Shown here: positions 26,112 through 35,810 of the stretch, piece by piece
Layout: each line of letters opens with the position of its first letter
Position numbering within the stretch: position 1 is the stretch's first letter
Source of the DNA: Bradyrhizobium lablabi
GTDB lineage: Bacteria; Pseudomonadota; Alphaproteobacteria; Rhizobiales; Xanthobacteraceae
Assembly (NCBI RefSeq): GCF_900141755.1
Contig: NZ_LT670844.1
Span: 3,348,001-3,412,000 of the forward strand
Direction of reading: 5' to 3'
Length of the DNA stretch: 64,000 nt
The notes under the pieces: generated by a model
The model's database searches: none
The model's input: only the letters and a program-made list of their open reading frames with translations
Told to the model about the DNA's origin: nothing
Program-made: the position numbers and the translations under genes

Positions 26112-27584
26112 TTACGCCCGCGCCCGCTCGTTGCGGACGCTCAAAAGTTCCACCGGCCGGTCGGGAATCGCGACCCGGAAGGTCGCGCCGATGGTGCCTT
26201 CCACGAGATTGATCTCCCCGCCATGGGCGCGGACCAGTTCGGCGGCGATCGCTAAGCCCAGCCCGCTGCCGCCGGGGCGGCCAGAGGTCTGGAACGCCTC
26301 GAACAGATGGTCGCGGGCCTTTTGCGGAACGCCGGGGCCGGTGTCGGAAACCTCCACAATCGCGACCGAGCCTTCGCGGCGTCCGGTGATGCGAATCTGC
26401 ATGGTCGCGGCGTCGCCGCTCGGACGGTTTTCCAGCGCCTGCGCAGCGTTGCGCACGAGATTGAGCAGCACCCGAAACAGCTGATCGGGATCGGCGTCGA
26501 TCGAAAGCCCGCGCTCGATCGCGCTGATCCAGGTGATCGACGCATCCGAGGCAAGGCCCACGGACTCCCGCACCTCCGCGACAACAGGCTCGATCGGGAT
26601 CATGCGGCGGTCGGGCGCGGCCTCCTGGGCGCGGCCATAGGACAGCGTCGATTGGCAGAACGCGATGGCGCGCTCCAGCGAGCGCATCAGTTTCGGGGCA
26701 AAGCGCTGCACCCGCGGATCGGGCACGCTGGCGAGCTGGTCGGAGAGCAGTTGCGAGGAGGCCAGGAGGTTGCGCAGATCGTGGTTGATCTTCGACACCG
26801 CAAGCCCGAGGGCTGCGAGCCGGCTCTTCTGATGCAGCATCGACACCAGATCGCGCTGCATGTCGGACAATTCGCGCTCGGCGACCCCGATCTCGTCGCC
26901 GCGGTGGCTCGGCGCGATGATGCGCGCCGCACTTTCCGGATCTTCGTGGAAACCGACCAGGCTCGCGGTCAGCCGCCGCATCGGCCGCACGAACAGATAA
27001 TGCAAGGCCAGATAAACCAGTCCCGCGGTGAGCCCCGCGATGATCAGCGCGACCAGCAGCACATTCTGGGAAAACCGGTACATCGCCCGGCGCAGCGGCT
27101 GTTCGTCGATCACCACCTCGATGAACTGGCCGCCGCTGGTCGACGGGCCGACCACGCGGATCGCCTGGTTGCCGGTCTCCAGCATGATCTCGAAGGAATC
27201 GACGATCGCCGACCACACCGTCATGGTCCGCATGTCGACGTCGTGGTCGATCGCCGGCGGCAGGCCGGCGCTGGCGAGCAGCCGCCGCTGCTGGCCCATC
27301 TTGATGGCGACCGCGCGCGCGCCGATGCTGGTCAGGATTTGCCGCGCCAGCGAATCCGGAACCATACCCGAGGGGGCGGCATCCAGCACCAGCGCCGCGG
27401 TATTGGCCGCCGCCAGCCGGTCGTTGAGCCGGTTCATCCGGAAGTTCGCGATCGCCGGCACATAGATCAGCATTCCCGCGATCATGACCAGGGGAATGGT
27501 GAGCAGCAAAAGCTTGCCGGACAGCCCGAGCCGGCGCGGCGGTTTGGGCCGCGGCCGTTCCGGTGTCGCCTGTTCGTCAGTCAT
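26112..27584 (-). CDS. Sensor histidine kinase, orphan
   Basis: Membrane sensor kinase of 490 residues from the ATG at 27584. A cytoplasmic Pro-rich start is followed by one membrane segment (~23-45), a periplasmic sensing region, a second membrane segment (~185-210) and a HAMP linker. The H-box INHDLRNLLASSQLL has the phospho-acceptor His near residue 267, and the ATPase domain carries NLVRNAAQAL (N), DTGPGVP (G1) and GGSGLGLAIA (G2). The H-box is unusual: HDLRN replaces the common HELR(T/N)P, a form found in kinases of the HWE/NtrY-neighbour type. No response regulator gene lies next to it, so partner and signal are unknown. Confidence 0.9.
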   Translation of the reverse strand: MTDEQATPERPRPKPPRRLGLSGKLLLLTIPLVMIAGMLIYVPAIANFRMNRLNDRLAAANTAALVLDAAPSGMVPDSLARQILTSIGARAVAIKMGQQRRLLASAGLPPAIDHDVDMRTMTVWSAIVDSFEIMLETGNQAIRVVGPSTSGGQFIEVVIDEQPLRRAMYRFSQNVLLVALIIAGLTAGLVYLALHYLFVRPMRRLTASLVGFHEDPESAARIIAPSHRGDEIGVAERELSDMQRDLVSMLHQKSRLAALGLAVSKINHDLRNLLASSQLLSDQLASVPDPRVQRFAPKLMRSLERAIAFCQSTLSYGRAQEAAPDRRMIPIEPVVAEVRESVGLASDASITWISAIERGLSIDADPDQLFRVLLNLVRNAAQALENRPSGDAATMQIRITGRREGSVAIVEVSDTGPGVPQKARDHLFEAFQTSGRPGGSGLGLAIAAELVRAHGGEINLVEGTIGATFRVAIPDRPVELLSVRNERARA

Positions 27585-27987
27585 GGACACGAAATCTGCT
27601 CTCGACGCCTGATATACGAAGATGCGGCGCGCTCCGGAACCGGTCAAATTACGGATCGCTAATGTGTTTCCGTACCTGATCTAGTACGCGCCACGGCGAT
27701 CGCCATCCTCGCAGGCAAAAACACCGCGAACCTTGATATATTCGGGTGAAATTGCGACGTTTTGCGGAACGGCAACATCGCCTCAAATGTGACAAGCGGC
27801 CTGATTGACGAAAACGGGTCGCTCCCGTATAAGCCGCGCCAATTGTCCGCGATGACCCGGTCCGACCGGGGCGGCTCGTTTTGGGCCGGAATATGGCCTT
27901 ACTCTGGGCCGACCAGCATCACCGGACTTACCTCATTAATCAGGCAATTGTCAGCTTAAGCGGCAAATTGTTAGCGGAGAACGACCC
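27585..27987. other. Intergenic region before rpmH
   Basis: About 400 bases between the divergent sensor kinase and rpmH. Apart from the rpmH promoter at 27805-27833 I see no gene. The rpmH leader would be about 150 bases. Confidence 0.6.
27805..27833 (+). promoter_or_regulatory. Promoter of rpmH-rnpA-yidC
   Basis: TTGACG (27805-27810) and TATAAG (27828-27833) with exactly 17 bases between them, a near-consensus sigma-70 type promoter. Transcription should start near 27840. Confidence 0.65.
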
Positions 27988-28122
27988 GTGAAGCGGACTT
28001 ATCAACCCAGCAAACTGGTGCGCAAGCGCCGACACGGCTTCCGCGCCCGCCTTGCAACCACCGGCGGCCGCAAAGTCCTCGCCGCGCGCCGCGCGCGGGG
28101 CCGCAAGCGTCTGAGCGCCTGA
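27988..28122 (+). CDS. rpmH: 50S ribosomal protein L34
   Basis: Forty-four residues, very basic, starting with GTG and reading [20 protein letters not shown] then ending [11 protein letters not shown], which is the complete L34 sequence. Component of the large ribosomal subunit near the exit tunnel. The GTG start at 27988 is fixed by the invariant KRTYQPS start. It precedes rnpA by 24 bases in the order rpmH-rnpA-yidC. Confidence 0.97.
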   Translation: MKRTYQPSKLVRKRRHGFRARLATTGGRKVLAARRARGRKRLSA

Positions 28123-28146
28123 GCCGGGCTTCCCGGAGATTTCAAC

Positions 28147-28509
28147 ATGGATCGGCTAAGGCAGCGGGCGGACTTCCTCGCCGTTGCCGATGGCGCGCGG
28201 GCTTCCAGCACGGCTTTTACGGTGCAAAGCCGCCGGCGCGACGATGACGGTCCGATCCGGGTCGGCTTTACCGTTACCAAAAAGAACGGCACCGCCACCG
28301 AGCGCAACCGCATCCGGCGCCGGCTGCGCGAGCTCGTGAAATTGCTGGATGCCGTATCAATGCGGCCGCACAGTGATTATGTGCTGGTCGGCCGCCGTGC
28401 CGCGCTGACGAGCGACTTCGCGACCATGCTTGGGGATCTCCGCTCGGCGCTTCACCGCATCGACCGGCAGCAGGCGCGACCGCCCAAAGCCGCAAACCGA
28501 ATTGAATGA
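28147..28509 (+). CDS. rnpA: Ribonuclease P protein component
   Basis: Basic 120-residue protein that binds the RNase P RNA and helps 5' maturation of tRNAs. The RNR signature is TERNRIRRRLRE (about residues 56-67), preceded by VGFTVTKKNGTA. Located between rpmH and yidC, the classical arrangement. It is slightly longer than the E. coli protein because of a basic C-terminal tail (QQARPPKAANRIE). Confidence 0.95.
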   Translation: MDRLRQRADFLAVADGARASSTAFTVQSRRRDDDGPIRVGFTVTKKNGTATERNRIRRRLRELVKLLDAVSMRPHSDYVLVGRRAALTSDFATMLGDLRSALHRIDRQQARPPKAANRIE

Positions 28510-28523
28510 CGAGACCTTGAACG

Positions 28524-30389
28524 ATGACCGATAATCGCAACACCATCCTCGCCGTCATTCTGTCCGGCCTCGTGCTGATCGCGTGGCAATATTTCTACAA
28601 CGTTCCGGCGATGGAAAAGCAGCGCGCCGCCCAGCAGGCGCAGAGCGAACTGGCCAAATCCACCCCGCAGGGCGGAACCGCTTCCAGCCCCGCGACCACG
28701 CCACAAGCCGGCGCGGCGCCGACGCCCTCGGCCAATGCGCCCGCGGCGAATCAGCCCGCCTCCACGGCGCCCGTCAGCCACGAGGCCGCGATTGCGGCTG
28801 GCCCGCGCGTCAAGATCGAGACCCCGCGCGTCACCGGCAGTATTTCGTTAAAGGGGGCGCGCATCGACGATCTGTCGCTGGTGCAGTTCCGCGAAACCGT
28901 CGATCCGGCTTCGCCACCGATCGTGCTGTATTCGCCCTCGGGCACCGAAAACCCTTATTACGCAGAATTCGGCTGGGTGCCGGCCAGCGGCTCGACGGTG
29001 AAGCTGCCCGACCGGGACACGCTGTGGCAGCAGGAAAGCATCGGCAGCCTGACGCCCTCAAGCCCGGTGACGCTGAAATATGACAATGGCGAGGGCCTGA
29101 TTTTCCACCGCACCATTTCGATCGACGACCGCTACCTGTTCACCATCAAGGATGACGTCAGCAATATCGGCAACGCGCCGGTCACGCTTTATCCGTTCGC
29201 GCTGATCTCGCGGCACGGCACCCCGAAGGTCGCGGGCTACTACATCCTGCACGAAGGCCTGATCGGCTATCTCGGCGACCAGGGCCTGCAGGAATACCCC
29301 TACAAGAAAATCGACGACGCCAAGACGGTCTCCTTCAAGGTCACCAACGCCTGGCTCGGCATCACCGACAAATACTGGGCCTCGGCGCTGCTACCCGACA
29401 CCAATGCGCAGTTGCAGGCGCGCTTCTCCTCCAATCTGGTCGGCGCGATCAGGACCTATCAGACCGATTATCTGCAGGACCCGCAGACGATCGCGATCGG
29501 CGGCACCGGCAGCGCCAATGCGCGGCTGTTCGCGGGGGCCAAGGAAGCCAGCGTCGTCGGCATCAATTTTCCGTTCGCGGGTTTCGGCGGCTACAACAAG
29601 GAGCTTGGGCTCAACCATTTCGATCTGCTGATCGACTGGGGCTGGTTCTATTTCATCACCAAGCCGATGTTCCTGGCGCTCGACTTCTTCTATCGCCTGT
29701 TCGGCAATTTCGGCATCTCGATCCTGCTGGTGACGGTGATCGTGAAGCTTTTGTTCTTCCCGCTCGCCAACAAATCCTACGCCTCGATGGCGAAGATGAA
29801 ATCGGTGCAGCCGCAGCTCGCCGCGCTGAAGGAACGCTATCCCGACGACAAGGTGAAGCAGCAGCAGGAGATGATGGAGATATACAAGAAGGAGAAGATC
29901 AACCCGGTCGCAGGCTGTCTTCCCGTCGTCGTGCAGATTCCGGTGTTCTTCTCGCTCTACAAGGTATTGTTCGTCACCATCGAGATGCGGCACGCGCCGT
30001 TCTTCGGCTGGATCAAGGATTTGTCCTCGCCCGACCCGACCAACATCTTCAACCTGTTCGGGCTCTTGCATTTCGATCCGACGCAGGTGCCGCTATTCGG
30101 GCATTACCTGGCGCTCGGCGTCTGGCCGATCATCATGGGCATCACGATGTGGTTCCAGATGAAGCTCAATCCGACGCCGCCGGATCCGACCCAGAAGATG
30201 ATCTTCGACTGGATGCCGTTGATCTTCACCTTCATGCTGGCGGGTTTCCCGGCGGGGCTTGTGATCTATTGGGCCTGGAACAACCTGCTGTCGGTGCTGC
30301 AGCAGAGCTTCATCATGCGCCGCAACGGCGTGAAGGTTGAATTGTTCGACAATATCAGGGGCACGTTCGCCTCGAAAAAGGCGACGTAG
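28524..30389 (+). CDS. yidC: Membrane protein insertase YidC
   Basis: Inserts and folds inner-membrane proteins, alone or with SecYEG. The 621-residue protein starts with a membrane segment ([19 protein letters not shown], residues 6-24), then an Ala/Pro/Ser-rich linker and the large periplasmic beta domain (about 95-350). The C-terminal 60KD_IMP core from about residue 390 contains [41 protein letters not shown] and [20 protein letters not shown]. It starts 14 bases after rnpA. Confidence 0.97.
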   Translation: MTDNRNTILAVILSGLVLIAWQYFYNVPAMEKQRAAQQAQSELAKSTPQGGTASSPATTPQAGAAPTPSANAPAANQPASTAPVSHEAAIAAGPRVKIETPRVTGSISLKGARIDDLSLVQFRETVDPASPPIVLYSPSGTENPYYAEFGWVPASGSTVKLPDRDTLWQQESIGSLTPSSPVTLKYDNGEGLIFHRTISIDDRYLFTIKDDVSNIGNAPVTLYPFALISRHGTPKVAGYYILHEGLIGYLGDQGLQEYPYKKIDDAKTVSFKVTNAWLGITDKYWASALLPDTNAQLQARFSSNLVGAIRTYQTDYLQDPQTIAIGGTGSANARLFAGAKEASVVGINFPFAGFGGYNKELGLNHFDLLIDWGWFYFITKPMFLALDFFYRLFGNFGISILLVTVIVKLLFFPLANKSYASMAKMKSVQPQLAALKERYPDDKVKQQQEMMEIYKKEKINPVAGCLPVVVQIPVFFSLYKVLFVTIEMRHAPFFGWIKDLSSPDPTNIFNLFGLLHFDPTQVPLFGHYLALGVWPIIMGITMWFQMKLNPTPPDPTQKMIFDWMPLIFTFMLAGFPAGLVIYWAWNNLLSVLQQSFIMRRNGVKVELFDNIRGTFASKKAT

Positions 30390-30425
30390 CCGGCCTCGCG
30401 TAAGGGGCGCATCGGTCTCTAATCC

Positions 30426-30550
30426 GTCATGCCCGGCCTTGTGCCGGGCATCCACGTCTTTAGAAGTTGCGAAAAGAAAAGACATGGATGACCGGGCATA
30501 GGCGAGCGGAAGCGACGCCGTCCTTCGGACGGCTATGCCCGGCCATGACG
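30426..30550. repeat. Palindromic repeat (GTCATGCCCGG type)
   Basis: Ends GTCATGCCCGGCC and GGCCATGAC are inverted; inside are CCACGTCTT / AAGACATGG and a second hairpin GGCGAGCGGAAGCGACGCCGT. The inner part recurs inverted at 60,979-61,030. It lies between yidC and engB. Confidence 0.85.
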
Positions 30551-30570
30551 ATGGATAGAAAGCCCTTCGC

Positions 30571-31221
30571 ATGACCGCTGATCTCGACGCTGACCTGATC
30601 GAGCAGGGGCGAAAACTGTTCGCGGGCGACTGGCAATTCTTCTGGGCCGCGCCCTCGATCGAGACGCTGCCCGCGATGGCCGGCATCGAGGTGGCGTTTG
30701 CCGGCCGTTCCAATGTCGGCAAATCCTCGCTGATCAACGCGCTGACCGGCCGCAATGCGTTGGCGCGCACCTCGCATACGCCGGGCCGCACCCAGGAACT
30801 GATCTTCTTCGAAGGGCCCGAAAATGCCGGCTTCCGCCTGGTCGATATGCCCGGCTACGGCTACGCCCAAGCCCCGAAAGCAAAGGTCGCCTCCTGGACT
30901 GCGCTGATCCACCAATTCCTGCAGGGGCGTAGCAATCTGGCGCGGGTCTATGTGCTGATCGACGCCCGGCATGGCCTCAAAGACGTCGATCTCGACGTCC
31001 TGAACACGCTCGACAAAGCGGCGGTGAGCTATCAGGTCGTATTGACAAAAGCCGATCAGGTGAAGGCCTCTGAACTTGACCAAACCGTCGCCGCCACCGC
31101 GGCCGCGCTGACAAAACACCCGGCCGCCTTTCCGGAAATCCTCGTGACATCCTCGCGCACCGGCGCCGGGATGCCGCAATTGCGCGCGGCCATGGTGCGG
31201 CTGATCGGGGAGCGCAGCTGA
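30571..31221 (+). CDS. engB: Ribosome biogenesis GTPase EngB (YihA/YsxC)
   Basis: Essential small GTPase acting in assembly of the 50S subunit. In its 216 residues the G1 motif is GRSNVGKSS (45-53), G2 region TSHTPGRTQ, G3 DMPGYGYA, G4 LTKADQ and G5 TSSRTGAG. The length is normal and the first 25 residues (FAGDWQFFWAAPSIETLP) are typical of alphaproteobacterial members. Its stop overlaps the following DUF423 start by one base. Confidence 0.95.
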   Translation: MTADLDADLIEQGRKLFAGDWQFFWAAPSIETLPAMAGIEVAFAGRSNVGKSSLINALTGRNALARTSHTPGRTQELIFFEGPENAGFRLVDMPGYGYAQAPKAKVASWTALIHQFLQGRSNLARVYVLIDARHGLKDVDLDVLNTLDKAAVSYQVVLTKADQVKASELDQTVAATAAALTKHPAAFPEILVTSSRTGAGMPQLRAAMVRLIGERS

Positions 31222-31595
31222 TGGGGTTTCGTCTGTTTCGCATTCTGATCATTCTGGCCGGCGTGATGGGCGCCGACGGCGTCATCCTGGCGGCGGCCGC
31301 TGCGCATCAGGCGGACGCAACCCGGCTTGCGGGGGCATCATCGATGCTGCTGTTTCATGCACCCGCCGTGCTCGCGGCGGTGGCGCTGGTCGAGCGGGGC
31401 ATTATTCATGGCCGGATCGGAATCATCGCCGCATGGGGCTTTGTCATCGCGACCGCGCTGTTCGCGGGCGACCTGACCTTGCGGCAATATGCCGGCCACA
31501 GCCTTTTTCCGATGGCTGCCCCGGCCGGCGGGACGCTTCTGATCGTGAGCTGGCTCGGACTTGCGGTAGCGGCGGCCTGGCCGCGGCAGCGATAA
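31221..31595 (+). CDS. DUF423 small membrane protein
   Basis: A 124-residue protein with about four membrane segments: ILIILAGVMGADGVILAAAA with the family's AAHxA-like block (AAAAHQAD), a second and third hydrophobic stretch, and the signature FAGDLTLRQYAGHSLFPMAAPAGG before the last helix. DUF423 proteins (YgdD relatives) have no established biochemical role. The start overlaps the engB stop by one base, so translation is probably coupled. Confidence 0.85.
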   Translation: MGFRLFRILIILAGVMGADGVILAAAAAHQADATRLAGASSMLLFHAPAVLAAVALVERGIIHGRIGIIAAWGFVIATALFAGDLTLRQYAGHSLFPMAAPAGGTLLIVSWLGLAVAAAWPRQR

Positions 31596-31670
31596 CGACG
31601 CCGCCACTTTGCGCGGTGCCCGCCAATCAGCTAGAAACCGGCCCACCCCGCCCCGTGTGAGACCCGCTTC

Positions 31671-32567
31671 ATGACCGACGCGCCCGATATCAGTCCGCTC
31701 GACCAGGCCCGCATCCTGTCGGAAGCGCTGCCGCACATGCAGCAATATGACGAGGAAACCATCGTCATCAAATATGGCGGCCATGCCATGGGCGCCGAAG
31801 AAACCGCGAAGGCGTTCGCCCGCGACATCGTTCTTCTGGAACAGACCGCCATCAATCCGGTGGTGGTGCATGGCGGCGGGCCGCAGATCGCGACCATGCT
31901 GAAACGCCTCGGCATCCAGTCGGAATTCGCCGCAGGCTTGCGCATCACCGATGCGGCGACCATCGAGATCGTCGAAATGGTGCTGGCGGGCTCGATCAAC
32001 AAGCAACTGGTCGGCTATATCAACGAGGCCGGCGGCAAGGCGGTCGGCCTGTGCGGCAAGGACGGCAACATGGTGAGCGCGGTCAAGGCGACGCGCACCA
32101 TGGTCGATCCGGACTCGCATATCGAGAAGGTGGTCGATCTCGGCTTTGTCGGCGAGCCCGAAAAGGTCGATTTGACGCTGCTGAACCAGCTGATCGGCTA
32201 TGAACTGATCCCGGTGCTGGCGCCGCTGGCGACCTCGCGCACCGGGCAAACTTTTAATGTCAACGCCGACACCTTTGCCGGCGCGGTCGCTGGCGCGCTC
32301 AAGGCAAAAAGGCTGTTGCTGTTGACGGACGTTCCCGGCGTGCTCGACAAATCCAAGAAGCTGATCCCGGAACTATCGGTCAAAGACGCGCGAAAACTGA
32401 TCGCCGACGGCACCATTTCCGGCGGCATGATTCCCAAGGTCGAGACCTGCATCTACGCGCTCGAGCAGGGGGTCGAGGGCGTCGTCATCATCGACGGCAA
32501 GATGCAGCACGCGGTGCTGCTCGAATTGTTCACGAATCAAGGCACCGGCACGCTGATCCACAAGTGA
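31671..32567 (+). CDS. argB: Acetylglutamate kinase
   Basis: Phosphorylates N-acetylglutamate, second step of arginine synthesis; cytoplasmic. The 298-residue protein belongs to the amino-acid kinase family: IKYGGHAMG (about 27-35) binds phosphate, [19 protein letters not shown] binds substrate, followed by [16 protein letters not shown] and [19 protein letters not shown]-terminal helix ([21 protein letters not shown]) resembles that of hexameric, arginine-inhibited enzymes. It follows DUF423 by 75 bases. Confidence 0.96.
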   Translation: MTDAPDISPLDQARILSEALPHMQQYDEETIVIKYGGHAMGAEETAKAFARDIVLLEQTAINPVVVHGGGPQIATMLKRLGIQSEFAAGLRITDAATIEIVEMVLAGSINKQLVGYINEAGGKAVGLCGKDGNMVSAVKATRTMVDPDSHIEKVVDLGFVGEPEKVDLTLLNQLIGYELIPVLAPLATSRTGQTFNVNADTFAGAVAGALKAKRLLLLTDVPGVLDKSKKLIPELSVKDARKLIADGTISGGMIPKVETCIYALEQGVEGVVIIDGKMQHAVLLELFTNQGTGTLIHK

Positions 32568-32586
32568 TGAGGTATGACCATCCATC

Positions 32587-32679
32587 GTCATGGCCGGGCT
32601 CGTCCCGGCCATCCACGTCTTTCCAGCCGCAAGCGCGCAAGGAAGACGTGGATGCCCGGGACAAGCCCGGGCATGACGG
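32587..32679. repeat. Palindromic repeat (GTCATGGCCGGG type)
   Basis: Inverted ends GTCATGGCCGGGCTCGTCCC and GACAAGCCCGGGCATGAC, inner CCACGTCTT / AAGACGTGG. Same family as 30426-30550 and 40716-40801. Confidence 0.9.
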
Positions 32680-32689
32680 TCTGAGAATC

Positions 32690-33700
32690 ATGAAGTCCGT
32701 CTCAACCGCCCTGCTCGCCTTGCCCGCCGCGCTGATCTCCCTCTTCATCTCCTCCGAACCGGCCTATGCCGACCTAAAACTCTGCAACCGCATGAGCTAT
32801 GTGGTCGAGGTCGCGATCGGCATCGACGACAAGGCCGCAACCGCAACGCGTGGATGGTTTCGCATCGATCCCGCCGCCTGCCGTGTCGTCGCGCAGGGCA
32901 CGCTGACCGCCGACCGCATCCTGCTCCATGCCCGCGCGCTCGGTGTCTACGGCTCCTCGCCGATCCCGCAAAATGGCGGCGACACGCTGTGCATCGCGCC
33001 CGATAATTTTGTCATTGCCGCCGCCCGCCAATGCCGCAGCGGGCAGAGCCCGGCGCCGTTTACGCAAGTCAATCCGACGAAGGCCGATGACGGCAATCTG
33101 GTCGCCTATCTCGCCGAGGACAGCGAATATGACGACGACCAGGCGAGGCTCGCCGGCATCCAGCGCCTTCTGGTGATCGCAGGTTTCGACGCGGCGCCGA
33201 TCGATGGCGTCGACGGTCCGAAGACGCAAGGGGCACTGGCGGCATTCCTGAAAAGCCGCGGGATGACGCCCGATATCGTGCAGACGCCGAATTTTTTCTC
33301 CATGATGATCGACGCGGTGCAATCGCCCTCGTCCACCGGGCTTACCTGGTGCAACGACACCCCGCACAAGATCATGGCGGCGGTTGCGACCGACGACGGC
33401 AAGGCCGTGACCAGCCGCGGCTGGTACCGGATCGATCCCGGCAAATGCCTGCATCCTGACGTCACCGGTCCGCCGAAGCAGATTTTTTCCTTCGCTGAAG
33501 CGGTCGATGCCGAAAACCGCACCATCAAACTCAAGGACAGAGCGCTGAGCTGGGGCGGCGCCAGGGAGCTTTGCACCCGCGAGAGCAAGTTCGAAACCAC
33601 CGAACAGGGCGACTGCGGCACCCGCGGCTTTGCCGCCACCGGCTTTGCCGCCGTCGACTTGTCAAGCGGCGGCAAGACGCTGCGCTTTGCGCTGCCGTGA
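32690..33700 (+). CDS. Exported protein with two DUF1036 domains
   Basis: Predicted periplasmic protein of 336 residues from the ATG at 32690. A signal peptide (STALLALPAALISLFISSEPAYA, cleavage near residue 27) is followed by DUF1036 domain 1 (LKLCNRMSYVVEVAIG..GWFRIDPAACRVV) and a middle segment with a peptidoglycan-binding-like half repeat (IQRLLVIAGFDAAPIDGVDG then GALAAFLKSRG). DUF1036 domain 2 follows (LTWCNDTPHKIMAAVATDDG..GWYRIDPGKCLHP). The two domains keep cysteines in matching positions, suggesting disulfides and internal duplication. Molecular function unknown. Confidence 0.85.
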   Translation: MKSVSTALLALPAALISLFISSEPAYADLKLCNRMSYVVEVAIGIDDKAATATRGWFRIDPAACRVVAQGTLTADRILLHARALGVYGSSPIPQNGGDTLCIAPDNFVIAAARQCRSGQSPAPFTQVNPTKADDGNLVAYLAEDSEYDDDQARLAGIQRLLVIAGFDAAPIDGVDGPKTQGALAAFLKSRGMTPDIVQTPNFFSMMIDAVQSPSSTGLTWCNDTPHKIMAAVATDDGKAVTSRGWYRIDPGKCLHPDVTGPPKQIFSFAEAVDAENRTIKLKDRALSWGGARELCTRESKFETTEQGDCGTRGFAATGFAAVDLSSGGKTLRFALP

Positions 33701-33736
33701 TGAATTGCAAAATTAGGCATCAACACTCTTTTTGTC

Positions 33737-33836
33737 GTCATCACCCGCGAAAGCGGGTGATCCAGTACTCCGCGGCCTCTGCCGTTTCTCTCGACCGCCG
33801 CGGCGTACTGGATGCCCGCCTGCGCGGGCATGACAG
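33737..33836. repeat. Palindromic repeat (GTCATCACCCGCG type)
   Basis: Ends GTCATCACCCGCGAAAGCGGG and CCGCCTGCGCGGGCATGAC are inverted around the core TCCAGTACTCC..CGTACTGGA. It is one of about eight such units in the window. Confidence 0.9.
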
Positions 33837-33847
33837 CGAGTAATATA

Positions 33848-34540
33848 ATGAAGACCACCCGCGCCTTCGGCCACATCGACACCTGGGTGTTCGATCTCGA
33901 CAACACGCTTTATCCGCATCACGTCAATCTGTGGCAGCAGGTCGATGCTCGGATCGGCGAGTTCGTCCGCGGCTGGCTGAATGTTTCGCCAGAGGAAGCG
34001 CGGCGAATCCAAAAGGATTATTACCTGCGCTACGGCACCACCATGCGCGGCATGATGACCGAGCACGGCGTGCGCGCCGACGACTATCTGGCCTACGTGC
34101 ACGGGATCGATCATTCGCCGCTCGAGCCCAATCCCGCGATGGGGGCTGCGATCGCAAAACTTCCCGGGCGCAAATTGATCCTGACCAACGGCTCGACCGA
34201 CCATGTCGACAAGGTGTTGGCGCGGCTCGGCCTCGCCACGCATTTCGACGCGGTGTTCGACATCATCGCCGCCGAACTCGAACCAAAACCGGCGCCGCAG
34301 ACCTACCAGAAATTCTTGGATACGCATCAGGTCGATCCCTTGCGATCGGCGATGTTCGAAGATCTGGCGCGCAACCTCGTGGTCCCGCACCAGCTCGGCA
34401 TGACCACGGTTTTGGTGGTGCCCGACGGCTCCAAGGAAGTCGTGCGCGAGGACTGGGAGCTGGAGGGCCGCGACGCCGCTTATGTCGATCATGTCACGGA
34501 CGATCTGACGGGGTTTTTGGCGGGGCTTGGGGCGGGGTAG
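33848..34540 (+). CDS. HAD-family pyrimidine 5'-nucleotidase
   Basis: Haloacid-dehalogenase hydrolase of 230 residues of the SDT1/PHM8 type, which dephosphorylates pyrimidine nucleotides or related phosphates. Motif I is VFDLDNTLY (about 14-22) with two catalytic aspartates, motif II ILTNGS, the motif III lysine in ELEPKPAP, and motif IV MFEDLARNL. The cap insert follows motif I. The ATG at 33848 directly follows a palindromic repeat. Substrate is assigned from the family only. Confidence 0.88.
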   Translation: MKTTRAFGHIDTWVFDLDNTLYPHHVNLWQQVDARIGEFVRGWLNVSPEEARRIQKDYYLRYGTTMRGMMTEHGVRADDYLAYVHGIDHSPLEPNPAMGAAIAKLPGRKLILTNGSTDHVDKVLARLGLATHFDAVFDIIAAELEPKPAPQTYQKFLDTHQVDPLRSAMFEDLARNLVVPHQLGMTTVLVVPDGSKEVVREDWELEGRDAAYVDHVTDDLTGFLAGLGAG

Positions 34541-34568
34541 GGGCACGCTTGCGCCGCGACCTCTAGCC

Positions 34569-34670
34569 GTCATACCCCGCGAAAGCGGGGTATCCAGTAC
34601 GCCGCAGCCTCTGAAGTAATCGTCAGGCTTCACGGAGTACTGGATCACCCGCCTTCGCGGGTGATGACAG
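34569..34670. repeat. Palindromic repeat (GTCATACCCCGCG type)
   Basis: Inverted ends GTCATACCCCGCGAAAGCGGG and CCCGCCTTCGCGGGTGATGAC with the TCCAGTAC..GTACTGGA core. Between the nucleotidase and dapD. Confidence 0.9.
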
Positions 34671-34759
34671 CCTGATACGAGGCGCCAGCGCCTTGACTCC
34701 TTGGCCCCAAATCCCGACAAAGCCTCCCGCCCAACTAAAATCGCCTTGAGGAAATCCCG

Positions 34760-35605
34760 ATGTCGCTGACCGCCCTGGAATCCGCCATCAACACCGCGTT
34801 CGAGGCCCGCGACGGCATCTCGACCGCAACCAAGGGGGAGGTCCGCGAGGCGGTGGATCACGCGCTCGAATTGCTCGACAAGGGCGAGGCGCGGGTCGCC
34901 GAGCGCGAGGCCAGCGGCAAGTGGAAAGTCCATCAGTGGCTGAAGAAGGCGGTGCTGCTGTCGTTTCGATTGAACGACATGAGCGCGATTTCCGGCGGCC
35001 CCGGCAAGGCGTCGTGGTGGGACAAGGTGCCGTCGAAATTCGAGGGCTGGGGCGAGAACCGGTTTCGCGATGCCGGTTTTCGCGCGGTGCCGGGCGCGAT
35101 CGTGCGCCGCTCGGCCTTCATCGCCAAGAACGTCGTCTTGATGCCGTCCTTTGTCAATCTCGGCGCCTATGTCGATGAATCGACCATGATCGACACCTGG
35201 TCGACGGTCGGCTCCTGCGCCCAGATCGGCAAGCGCGTGCATATTTCCGGCGGCGTCGGCATCGGCGGCGTGCTGGAGCCATTGCAGGCCGAACCCGTGA
35301 TCGTCGAGGACGATTGCTTTATCGGCGCGCGATCGGAAGTCGCCGAAGGCGTCATCGTGCGCAAGGGCGCGGTGCTGGCGATGGGCGTGTTCCTCGGCGC
35401 GTCGACGAAAATCGTCGACCGCGATACCGGCGAGACCTTTGTAGGCGAGGTACCGGAATATGCCGTGGTGGTGCCGGGGAATTTGCCGGCCCGACCGCTG
35501 AAGAACGGCCAACCCGGCCCCTCCACCGCCTGCGCCGTGATCGTCAAGCGGGTCGACGAGCGTACCCGCGCCAAGACCAGCATTAACGAGCTGTTGCGGG
35601 ACTAA
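34760..35605 (+). CDS. dapD: Tetrahydrodipicolinate N-succinyltransferase
   Basis: Succinyl-CoA-dependent acylation of tetrahydrodipicolinate, in the succinylase branch of lysine and meso-diaminopimelate synthesis. The 281-residue protein has the N-terminal helical domain (about 1-100) and a left-handed beta helix of hexapeptide repeats ([60 protein letters not shown]). GAGGAAA lies before the ATG. DapE, which removes the succinyl group two steps later, is only 2.1 kb downstream. Confidence 0.96.
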   Translation: MSLTALESAINTAFEARDGISTATKGEVREAVDHALELLDKGEARVAEREASGKWKVHQWLKKAVLLSFRLNDMSAISGGPGKASWWDKVPSKFEGWGENRFRDAGFRAVPGAIVRRSAFIAKNVVLMPSFVNLGAYVDESTMIDTWSTVGSCAQIGKRVHISGGVGIGGVLEPLQAEPVIVEDDCFIGARSEVAEGVIVRKGAVLAMGVFLGASTKIVDRDTGETFVGEVPEYAVVVPGNLPARPLKNGQPGPSTACAVIVKRVDERTRAKTSINELLRD

Positions 35606-35616
35606 TCTATGATTCT

Positions 35617-35741
35617 CCCTCGCCCCGCTTGCGGGGAGAGGGTTGGGGTGAGGGGGACTCTCCGCGCACTCGGAGCCGCGGAGAGTCCCCCTCACCCGGA
35701 TTGCTTCGCAATCCGACCTCTCCCCGCAAGCGGGGCGAGGT
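35617..35741. repeat. Palindromic repeat (CCCTCGCCCCGC type)
   Basis: Ends CCCTCGCCCCGCTTGCGGGG and CCCCGCAAGCGGGGCGAGG are inverted, with GGTGAGGGGGACTCTCCGCG / CGCGGAGAGTCCCCCTCACC inside. One of the full-length units of this family; others lie at 38876, 54016, 56541 and 58189. Confidence 0.9.
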
Positions 35742-35810
35742 GAACCCGCAGCCGTTTCAGACGACCAATATTCCGTACCGCGATCCGTTCTCGCGGGTCC
35801 GGAGGTCGCG

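Noticed and set aside
33713..35695. A 660-codon open frame on the minus strand across the nucleotidase gene and dapD.
   Set aside because: It runs antisense to two well-identified genes and through two palindromic repeats; composition is low in complexity and no domain is visible.
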